Shown here piece after piece: positions 6,558 through 12,354 of a stretch of DNA of 15,898 nucleotides. The notes beneath the pieces are model-generated. The model was given only the letters and a program-made list of their open reading frames with translations, was not told the DNA's origin and made no database searches. The position numbers and the translations under genes are program-made. This stretch comes from an uncultured bacterium. GTDB taxonomy: Bacteria > Bdellovibrionota_C > UBA2361 > JANWWW01. Positions within the stretch are counted from its first letter, which is position 1, and each line of letters begins with the position of its first letter. The stretch covers positions 1 through 15,898 of the forward strand of contig CALHSA010000008.1 of assembly GCA_938038205.1 (NCBI GenBank), in the 5' to 3' direction.

Positions 6558-7843
6558 ATTTAGGTGAATTTAGAAATATAGTTTTTTACGGAAAAGGAAA
6601 ATCAACTTTGGCAATTTATAATCATCTTTCAGTAGAGGATAAATTTAAATTTTATTGGTTAGATGATGCTTCACAGTGTAAACCAATTAGTGTTCTAGAA
6701 AGTTTAGACCTAAATAAGGATGAGTCGTTGCTTATAGCGAGTCCAGGGGTTCCATTATCAAAGATCTTAGTGTTACGACGTTTTTTCAAATCTTGGTTAA
6801 GTGCATTAGAGTTTGAATTACTGCTTTTAAATCCATCTAAAACGGTTGCAATAACTGGTTCGGCCGGAAAAACTATGACCGCTGAATTGCTCACTCATTG
6901 TTTCAACAGCTCAAATATGAAAGCTATCAGTGGTGGTAATAATGGGGTTTCATTTTTGACCTACCCAAAGTCAAAATTGAGCAACTCAATCTTTGTGGTA
7001 GAGATTAGCAGTTACCAGTTAGAACATCATCAGAAGTTCACGTTTGACGTTGCTGTTTTAACCTCACTTTTTGAAAATCACTTAAAAAGGCATCAAACTA
7101 TGGAAAAATATGTGGAGGAGAAGTCTAAGGTTGTATCTTTTTTAAAACCGTTTGGTTTATTAGTTCTAAATATTGATCACCCTTTTGTTGATGTTTTTTT
7201 AAAACTTGCAGAAGAAAAGCAGGCTAAAATAGTCTCTGTATCGGATTCAAATAAGTTTGCTGATTGTTTTATTGATTTAAGCTCTTTGAAGATTTTTTAC
7301 AAGAGTAAAATTATCCCTTTTGAGAAAAGGGAGGTAAGTTTTTTTGACCGATTCGGATATGTGTTGCCCATTCTTGAGTTTTTTGGAATTGCTAAGGAAG
7401 ATATAAAAGAGTTTACTAAAAATTTTACTCCTCCTAAGTATCGCTTGGAGGTCATAAGCGAGAATCCGCTTGTGATTAATGATTCAAAAAGTACAACATT
7501 AGCATCAACTATTCGAGCAATAAAGCTTGCAAAAAGTTTAACAAGTTCAATAACCCTTGTTATTGGAGGGAGATTAAAAACGGGAGATGATTTGAGTGGG
7601 TTTAAAACCTTTATTTTGGAATCAAAAAATTTTATCTCTCGGATCATTTGTTTTGGAGAGTCTGCTCCTGTTCTAACTGATCTGCTTAAAGAGTTTAATG
7701 TAACAACATTACAATCTTTGAAACATTTCAATAAGGAAAAAATTCAAGGTTCAATTCTATTTAGCCCAGGTTGTGAAAGTTTCGATGAATTCTCTGATTT
7801 TGAGGAGAGAGGAGAATTTTTCTCTCAAATCTTTCTTTCGTGA
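6554..7843 (+). CDS. murD: UDP-MurNAc-L-alanine:D-glutamate ligase MurD
   Basis: Cytoplasmic ligase adding D-Glu, the second stem residue. From GTG 6554 it has 429 residues, slightly short for the family. This start gives a GTGA overlap with mraY; a longer frame opens at GTG 6470 but lies inside mraY and adds residues unlike MurD. Motifs: GKGKSTL near the N-terminus, ATP loop GSAGKTMT (102-109), GGNNG, EISSYQLE, ENHLKRH followed by EEKSKV, NDSKSTT, IGGRLKTGDD and SPGCESFDEFSDFEERG. Two positions differ from the common pattern: Met108 where Ser or Thr follows the P-loop Lys-Thr, and NHLKRH for the usual DHLDRH. The core motifs are otherwise intact, so it is likely active. It overlaps ftsW by four bases. 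Confidence 0.93.
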   Translation: MNLGEFRNIVFYGKGKSTLAIYNHLSVEDKFKFYWLDDASQCKPISVLESLDLNKDESLLIASPGVPLSKILVLRRFFKSWLSALEFELLLLNPSKTVAITGSAGKTMTAELLTHCFNSSNMKAISGGNNGVSFLTYPKSKLSNSIFVVEISSYQLEHHQKFTFDVAVLTSLFENHLKRHQTMEKYVEEKSKVVSFLKPFGLLVLNIDHPFVDVFLKLAEEKQAKIVSVSDSNKFADCFIDLSSLKIFYKSKIIPFEKREVSFFDRFGYVLPILEFFGIAKEDIKEFTKNFTPPKYRLEVISENPLVINDSKSTTLASTIRAIKLAKSLTSSITLVIGGRLKTGDDLSGFKTFILESKNFISRIICFGESAPVLTDLLKEFNVTTLQSLKHFNKEKIQGSILFSPGCESFDEFSDFEERGEFFSQIFLS

Positions 7844-8904
7844 ATATTAGAACGAACAATACCATTATTTTAATATGCTATTTAACTTTAGTTGCGTATG
7901 GCTTAATTATGATTGGGTCGGCTACTTCTTTGGGTAAAGATAATCTAACTGGGGCTCAGTATATATTGAAACAACTTATTGGTGTGATATTTGGTTCTTT
8001 TTTTGCGTACCTGTTACAAGGAATCAGGTTCTCTAACAGGATTACAAATCTTTTATTTTGTTTTCTGAGTGTTGTTCTTGTATTTTTACCAGTGCTTTTT
8101 GGAAGAGAGATTGGTGGAGCTAGAAGATGGATAGATTTAGGTTTTATTAATTTTCAGCCTGGGGAGTTCTCAAAAGTTTCATATATAATTTTTTTATCTT
8201 TTTACTATGGTATTGCACGAGTGGGAGGGAAAGCTCATTTGCTTTCATCTCTAGTTACTTTTTTTGTTTTAATTGGATTTTACTTGCAAAAGGATTTAGG
8301 GAGTATATTTATAACCCTATGCATTTATTTTGTTAGTATTTTACTAGTGATTAAAAATTCTCTTAAGATTTCTCTCATTTTTTTCCCAATTGGAGTTACT
8401 CTTTTAGTAATATCAATTATCTCGGAGCCATACCGTTGGCAGAGAATCAAGAGTTTTCTTAATCCTGAAGCCGATCCTTTGGGATCAGGCTATCAGGTTA
8501 TTCAAAGCTTAGATGCTCTCAGATCTGGTGGTTTAACAGGTAAGGGCTTAGGGAGGGGAGATAAAAAGCTTGGAACTCTTCCTGCCGCACACACTGATTT
8601 TATTTTAGCGGTCACTGGTGAGGAATTGGGATTTTTAGGATGCATTTTAGCATTGATGTTACTTTTTGGTTTAAGTTTTGGATTTCTTCTTCGATCACTG
8701 TATTTCATTCAGTTAAGAACTGCAAGCATACTGAATTTATTAACTGCCTTATATCTTGGTTTACATGGAATTTTAAATACGCTAGTTGTAGTTGGTTATC
8801 TTCCCACTAAAGGTTTGCCCTTTCCGTTTCTGAGTTATGCCGGCTCTAGTAGCATGGCTTTCTCCTTTCTGGTTGTTTTTACTTTTCTTTACAAATGGCA
8901 ATAA
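7840..8904 (+). CDS. ftsW: Lipid II polymerase FtsW (SEDS family)
   Basis: Multi-pass membrane glycosyltransferase that polymerises lipid II at the septum with FtsI. At 354 residues, with about ten hydrophobic segments, it shows the SEDS signatures GGARRWIDLG (92-101), QPGEFSK (106-112), QKDLGS, GYQVIQS, the large periplasmic loop with LPAAHTDF (Asp253 at the position essential in FtsW/RodA), GEELGFLG, and the C-terminal PFPFLSYAGSS. RodA is the alternative, but location between murD and murG with ftsI upstream argues for FtsW. The start GTG overlaps the murD stop (GTGA). The end overlaps murG by 10 bases. Confidence 0.93.
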   Translation: MNIRTNNTIILICYLTLVAYGLIMIGSATSLGKDNLTGAQYILKQLIGVIFGSFFAYLLQGIRFSNRITNLLFCFLSVVLVFLPVLFGREIGGARRWIDLGFINFQPGEFSKVSYIIFLSFYYGIARVGGKAHLLSSLVTFFVLIGFYLQKDLGSIFITLCIYFVSILLVIKNSLKISLIFFPIGVTLLVISIISEPYRWQRIKSFLNPEADPLGSGYQVIQSLDALRSGGLTGKGLGRGDKKLGTLPAAHTDFILAVTGEELGFLGCILALMLLFGLSFGFLLRSLYFIQLRTASILNLLTALYLGLHGILNTLVVVGYLPTKGLPFPFLSYAGSSSMAFSFLVVFTFLYKWQ

Positions 8905-9905
8905 TATTTGCTGCTGGAGGCACTGGTGGCCACCTTATTCCAGCTATCACCATAGCGAGGAAAATGAAGATCAAACCTAGCTTTTTAGTAAGTTCAAAAA
9001 GTATTGACAAAGAAATTGTCTCTAGCTCAGGTTTTAGTTTCCGTCAGTTACCATTAAAAGGTAACAGAAATCTTATTGATTGGTTTAAAACAGCAAAATT
9101 AGTACTAGTTAATTTCAAAGAAACTAGACCAAAAGTTGTTGTGGGTTTTGGTGGATTTATAAGTGTTGTACCCCTGCTTGCAGGGGTTGTATCTAATTCA
9201 CGAAGGCTAATTTTTGAAGCAGAGGTGGAGCCAAGTAAGTCAACCAGATTTCTTTCTTTTTTTGTGGAGAAAATAATCTCAGCTCATCCTCTAAAACTCA
9301 GGAGGAATGATTTATTCTGTGGGTACCCAGTAAGAGATGAATTTTTTAATATTTCACCAACCTACGCTAGCGAGTTTACTGTACTCGTTTTAGGAGGATC
9401 TCAAGCCGCTGATTTTTTTGATAAAAGAATATCAGTTATATTATCGCGTTCACCAATTGTTAAAAGGATTATTCATCAAGCAAGACAGGTAAACTTAGAT
9501 TATGTTCAATCGATTTACCAGAGTTGTAACAAGGAGTGTATTGTTAAATCTTTTTTTGATGAACCATGGGCAATGTATCAAGCTGCTCATCTAGTTATTA
9601 TAAGAGCAGGAGCTGGTAGTGTTTTTGAAACTTTTGCGGCTGGAAGACCGTTTATCACAATACCTTACCCCTTTGCTGCTAATCAGCATCAGCTAAGAAA
9701 CTCAGAGTGGCTGATTAATGAGTTTCCTTGTGGACTGGCAATAAAACAGGATGATCCCGAAATAGAGAAAAAAATATTTGATTTTATTGAAAGAGTCGCG
9801 TCTGGTAAGTTCTCCAAGCCCGTAATTAATCATGATTTAAGAGAGTTTCTTAAATCTTCCTCAATACGTATTGCACAGTATATTGAATCATTAGCCCAGG
9901 ATTAA
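8895..9905 (+). CDS. murG: Lipid II synthase MurG (GlcNAc transferase)
   Basis: Peripheral membrane GT-B enzyme that adds GlcNAc to lipid I. It has 336 residues, somewhat shorter than the 355 of E. coli. The N-terminal loop GGTGGH (8-13), GFGGF, GGSQ, RAGAGSVFE (237-245) and NQHQLRN (263-269) are the family motifs for binding lipid I and UDP-GlcNAc. The usual HEQN...PG block is strongly altered: here it reads FEAEVEPSK (107-115), keeping only Glu108 and Pro113. The gene is the last of the operon; no murC, murB or fts genes follow. No obvious terminator is visible directly after its stop. Confidence 0.92.
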   Translation: MAIIFAAGGTGGHLIPAITIARKMKIKPSFLVSSKSIDKEIVSSSGFSFRQLPLKGNRNLIDWFKTAKLVLVNFKETRPKVVVGFGGFISVVPLLAGVVSNSRRLIFEAEVEPSKSTRFLSFFVEKIISAHPLKLRRNDLFCGYPVRDEFFNISPTYASEFTVLVLGGSQAADFFDKRISVILSRSPIVKRIIHQARQVNLDYVQSIYQSCNKECIVKSFFDEPWAMYQAAHLVIIRAGAGSVFETFAAGRPFITIPYPFAANQHQLRNSEWLINEFPCGLAIKQDDPEIEKKIFDFIERVASGKFSKPVINHDLREFLKSSSIRIAQYIESLAQD

Positions 9906-10146
9906 AGTACTGAAAATTTTTAAAACAGGGAGGAGTTGCTAAAAATAATCTTTCACTTCTGTTGTTAAGATAAGACAATTTACAATTCAAGTTTTTCGCA
10001 TTCTTTTAAATTTCATTTAAAAAACCTGGTTTATGTTTATTTAAAAAATGCGATTCATATTATGCAAAAAAATAAGTGTTTTTTTTAACGCTATGAAATT
10101 GCAAAGTTGTTAGTTAGATTTTTAAGTACTCTATTTGGAAAGCTGG

Positions 10147-10170
10147 AACTTGTGAAACCATCAACAAGTT
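10147..10170. repeat. Hairpin in the murG-rpsM gap
   Basis: AACTTGT and ACAAGTT form a perfect 7-bp stem with a 10-base loop. There is no T-run on either side, so it is not a standard terminator. Confidence 0.35.
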
Positions 10171-10304
10171 AGAGTTGAGTTATTTTATTTCAGTTATCTA
10201 AAATGTGATTACCTTTGAAGACTGCATTGTTTCGAAATTCTTGTTAAGGCAAAAGGTGGTTTTCAAATTTTTATCAGATTAAATGCTATCACTAGGTCAT
10301 TTTT

Positions 10305-10323
10305 TAAGCTTCCCTAAAGCTTA
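10305..10323. repeat. Hairpin in the murG-rpsM gap
   Basis: TAAGCTT and AAGCTTA form a perfect 7-bp stem around CCCTA. On the plus strand six T precede rather than follow the stem, so it is not a terminator in either direction. Confidence 0.35.
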
Positions 10324-10366
10324 GTATTTGTCAAATAGTTTTATGCAAAATAATTAGTTTGCTACC

Positions 10367-10390
10367 TAAGACTGGTCATAGACCAGCTTA
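10367..10390. repeat. Strongest hairpin in the murG-rpsM gap
   Basis: TAAG, a bulged A, and CTGGTC pair with GACCAG and CTTA around the loop ATA, giving ten pairs with one bulge. On the plus strand a run of six T begins about 12 bases after the stem (within ACTTTTTTC), too far for a textbook terminator, but it could still end the dcw transcript. Confidence 0.4.
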
Positions 10391-10515
10391 AATTAAGAAA
10401 ACTTTTTTCAGAAGAGTGATTAGGATGTTAAATCAATAAATATCTCAAGGTTTAAGTGAAACCCCTTACCCACTTGATACTTGTAATTAAATCTACAAAA
10501 AGAGAAAGTTAAGAA

Positions 10516-10896
10516 TTATTTTTTAGGAGCCACTTTTTTACCAGGTATAGGACCCTTTTTAGGTCCTTTTCGTGTTCTGGCATTAGTTTTTGTTCTTTGG
10601 CCTCTAACCGGCAACCCCCTCTTGTGTCGGAGGCCTCTGTAGGTTCCTAAATCAATTAGATTCTTAATGTTTCTCTGAATTTCAGCCCTTAATTCACCCT
10701 CAATTTTAAAGTTATTCTCAATTATTCCCCTGATCCGAGATACCTCATCCTCAGTTAGATCCTTAACTCTTTTCTGAGGATCAATTCCCGCTGCATGGCA
10801 AACAACATACCCCGTAGTTCTACCTATTCCAAAAATGGACCTCAAAGCTATTGAAACAGGTTTTTTTTCTGGTATCTCTACTCCTCCAATACGCAC
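10516..10896 (-). CDS. rpsM: 30S ribosomal protein S13
   Basis: Small-subunit head protein that contacts the 50S subunit and tRNA. Its 126 residues compare with the usual 118-125. GIGRTTG (23-29) near the N-terminus and the C-terminal [17 protein letters not shown], then [11 protein letters not shown], are diagnostic. A Lys/Pro-rich tail ends the protein. The only possible start is GTG at 10896, since a stop codon lies four codons upstream. No Shine-Dalgarno sequence precedes it, but a -10-like hexamer ends six bases before it, so the mRNA may be leaderless. The gene is alone: rpsK, rpsD, rpoA and rplQ, which normally follow rpsM, are absent. Confidence 0.95.
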   Translation of the reverse strand: MRIGGVEIPEKKPVSIALRSIFGIGRTTGYVVCHAAGIDPQKRVKDLTEDEVSRIRGIIENNFKIEGELRAEIQRNIKNLIDLGTYRGLRHKRGLPVRGQRTKTNARTRKGPKKGPIPGKKVAPKK

Positions 10897-10902
10897 GAGG
10901 TA

Positions 10903-10932
10903 AGTTTAACAAATCTTGCCGATAAAAATCAA
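10903..10932 (-). promoter_or_regulatory. Promoter of rpsM, placed for a leaderless mRNA
   Basis: On the minus strand, TTGATT (10927-10932) and TAAACT (10903-10908) are 18 bases apart, each matching consensus at 4/6. The -10 ends six bases before the GTG start, which would put transcription start on the first base of the coding sequence. Confidence 0.45.
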
Positions 10933-10942
10933 AATCACTCGT

Positions 10943-10972
10943 TTAACGGTTAGCTTTTAAGTAAGGTAAAAT
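10943..10972 (+). promoter_or_regulatory. Promoter of the small ORF and biotin carrier unit
   Basis: TTAACG (10943-10948, 4/6) and TAAAAT (10967-10972, 5/6) are 18 bases apart. The -10 ends seven bases before the ATG at 10980. It lies back to back with the rpsM promoter in the 83-base divergent spacer. Confidence 0.4.
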
Positions 10973-10979
10973 ATCGATT

Positions 10980-11117
10980 ATGAGTTGTACTGAAGAATTA
11001 AAAGCTATTTTTCAAAGCACACCATTAAGCTCTATTAAATTTGTTTTTTGTGAGGACTTAAGTTACGAGGAAATTTTAGCGATTCTTGCGGTTATTTTAA
11101 AAATCTGTGAAGAGTAG
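10980..11117 (+). CDS. 45-residue protein, possible acyl-CoA carboxylase epsilon-like subunit
   Basis: A short ORF ending with TAG four bases before the start of the biotin carrier gene, so the two are probably cotranscribed and coupled. The translation is acidic and ends in an amphipathic helix: residues 19-40 read roughly IKFVFCED, then LSYEEILAILAVIL. The spacing of a beta-strand-like segment followed by E-E-x-x-A-x-x-A-x-x-x resembles the small epsilon (AccE/PccE) subunits of acyl-CoA carboxylases, and the neighbour supports that. Similarity over so short a length is weak evidence and the assignment is inference. There is no good Shine-Dalgarno sequence (AAGG lies 13 bases upstream); a -10-like TAAAAT ends seven bases before the ATG. 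Confidence 0.6.
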   Translation: MSCTEELKAIFQSTPLSSIKFVFCEDLSYEEILAILAVILKICEE

Positions 11118-11121
11118 ATAG

Positions 11122-11508
11122 ATGAAAAGGTCTTTCATTGTTGGTATAAATGGAGGTTTTTACCGTGTTGAAATTTTAGATGTGAGTTCAAACAATTTTA
11201 AGTTTTGTGTAAATGGTAAAGAGGTAAATGTAACTATACTCAACCCGATACCTGAGACTCCGAAAAAGTTCGAAATTTTAACATTTGAAAATTTAGTTCG
11301 ATCTGTTGTTGTTGGGGTTATAAAACAAGTGTACGTTATTGAAAATCAAGTAGTTAAAAAAGGTGAACCTCTGATTTCAATTGAAGCAATGAAGATGGAA
11401 AATATTATAACTGCGAGAAACAACGCAAAAGTAAAAAAGATTTATAAGCATTCTGGAGATAAGGTAAACAAAGATGAGGTAATTTTAGAGCTCGAGCCTT
11501 TAAATTAG
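11122..11508 (+). CDS. Biotin carboxyl carrier protein of an acyl-CoA carboxylase or decarboxylase
   Basis: A 128-residue protein with a C-terminal biotinyl domain (about 58-127). EAMKMEN (88-94) carries the lysine to be biotinylated, Lys91, preceded by the GEPLISI strand and followed by the second half of the barrel. The N-terminal 45 residues (FYRVEILD, NGKEVNVTIL) resemble the linker domain that precedes the carrier in propionyl-CoA carboxylase alpha chains and oxaloacetate decarboxylases, so this is a free-standing carrier of that type rather than the AccB of fatty acid synthesis. Carboxylase and carboxyltransferase subunits are not in the window. It ends tail to tail with the next gene, overlapping by four bases. 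Confidence 0.85.
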   Translation: MKRSFIVGINGGFYRVEILDVSSNNFKFCVNGKEVNVTILNPIPETPKKFEILTFENLVRSVVVGVIKQVYVIENQVVKKGEPLISIEAMKMENIITARNNAKVKKIYKHSGDKVNKDEVILELEPLN

Positions 11509-12353
11509 TCCGTTAAATCAATAATAAGTTTATCTGCTAAAGTATTAAAATAATTATCATCAAATTTAGGATAAATAACCCGATCGATTTTTTGGCATTC
11601 TGTAATGCTATCTATAATATTCATTGATTTTTCTAGAAGAACAGCATTAGTAAAAATTTTTTTTACAATAGGGCTAACAGTTAATATGTTAAAACCAACG
11701 TCACATAAGGTCGCTAGGAAGTGCTCATCAAAGTAGTCACTAAGATGTAAAAAAACGCCTGGTGAGGATACAACGAAGTTGGTAGGTCCAGTAAAGCTAA
11801 TGGTTTCCTCAATTTTCTTTACTGGAAACTTGTTTGCTATAAGAAGGTTTAGTAGATGTAGATATTTGTACTCAATAAAATTGATACTCCAACAATAAGT
11901 TATTGGGGTATCAATATTTCTCTCGGTTAATTCATATTTTGGAGTTTCAAGAAAAGAATGTAATAAAGGAAACTTGCTAATTAAATGATCTAAAGTGAAT
12001 TTATTTAGCACTAGTTTTTTCCCGTACGGAGTTAAAGCACGTAGAAGTGAATCCTGGTGATCTAATTTTTTAGAAAACACCAAATTTGCCTCCTTAAGTA
12101 AAGCAACCGAATTTCGATATAACCATTTCGAATGGGCAAAATCACTTGAGAGAATTAAGGCATTAGAAATAAAGTTGCCCTCGTGAATTATGGAGTGAGG
12201 ATAATATTCCTTTAAATTTTTGAATGAGTCATTAAAATCCACAAATTTTAGTAAAATTTTTTCTTGGAGTTTGTCAATTAATTTTCGACAAAACAAAGAG
12301 TAAGGGTTTAAGTTGAGTGTATCAATATCCTCGGCTTTTACTAAAATAACCAT
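11505..12353 (-). CDS. Putative diverged GT-B glycosyltransferase (GT4-like)
   Basis: A 282-residue protein I cannot name with confidence. From about residue 79 its pattern follows the C-terminal half of GT4 enzymes: RNSVALLKEANLVFSKKL resembles the inter-domain segment, ITYCWSINFIEYKYLHLL the first strand-helix unit of the nucleotide-sugar domain, and FLHLSDYFDEHFLATLCDVG, then FNILT, the donor-binding block. The family's E-x7-E is Glu210-x7-Asp218 here. The N-terminal acceptor domain would be short (about 75 residues), so it may be an accessory or altered enzyme. No signal or membrane segment is visible. The ATG at 12353 is one base from the start of the divergent GT2 gene; no Shine-Dalgarno sequence precedes it, but TAAATT (12361-12366, minus) ends seven bases before it. 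Confidence 0.5.
   Translation of the reverse strand: MVILVKAEDIDTLNLNPYSLFCRKLIDKLQEKILLKFVDFNDSFKNLKEYYPHSIIHEGNFISNALILSSDFAHSKWLYRNSVALLKEANLVFSKKLDHQDSLLRALTPYGKKLVLNKFTLDHLISKFPLLHSFLETPKYELTERNIDTPITYCWSINFIEYKYLHLLNLLIANKFPVKKIEETISFTGPTNFVVSSPGVFLHLSDYFDEHFLATLCDVGFNILTVSPIVKKIFTNAVLLEKSMNIIDSITECQKIDRVIYPKFDDNYFNTLADKLIIDLTD
12342..12347 (+). promoter_or_regulatory. Possible -10 element of the GT2 gene
   Basis: TAAAAT, a 5/6 match, ends seven bases before the GTG at 12355 and lies within the first codons of the opposite gene. No convincing -35 is seen at normal spacing. Confidence 0.3.
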
Positions 12354-12354
12354 A

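Larger units (their letters stand above)
9906..10515. other. Gene-free gap between convergent murG and rpsM
   Basis: About 610 AT-rich bases with no credible ORF on either strand and no tRNA, tmRNA, RNase P or SRP RNA signature that I recognise. It contains three clean hairpins, listed separately, none followed directly by a T-run. A fourth imperfect pairing on the rpsM side is at 10451-10476 (TTAAGTG with CACTTGA, 12-base loop). Termination of both flanking units should occur somewhere here. Confidence 0.55.

Noticed and set aside
7297-7731. 144-codon minus-strand ORF inside murD
   Set aside because: It is the antisense shadow of a well-supported gene; no start signal or family resemblance.
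10305-10323. TAAGCTT hairpin considered as a terminator
   Set aside because: The T-run precedes the stem on the plus strand, and the minus strand has A after it.
9906-10515. tRNA, tmRNA, RNase P or SRP RNA in the gap
   Set aside because: No GTTCRANNC T-arm with paired stems or other signature of those RNAs found on reading both strands by eye.
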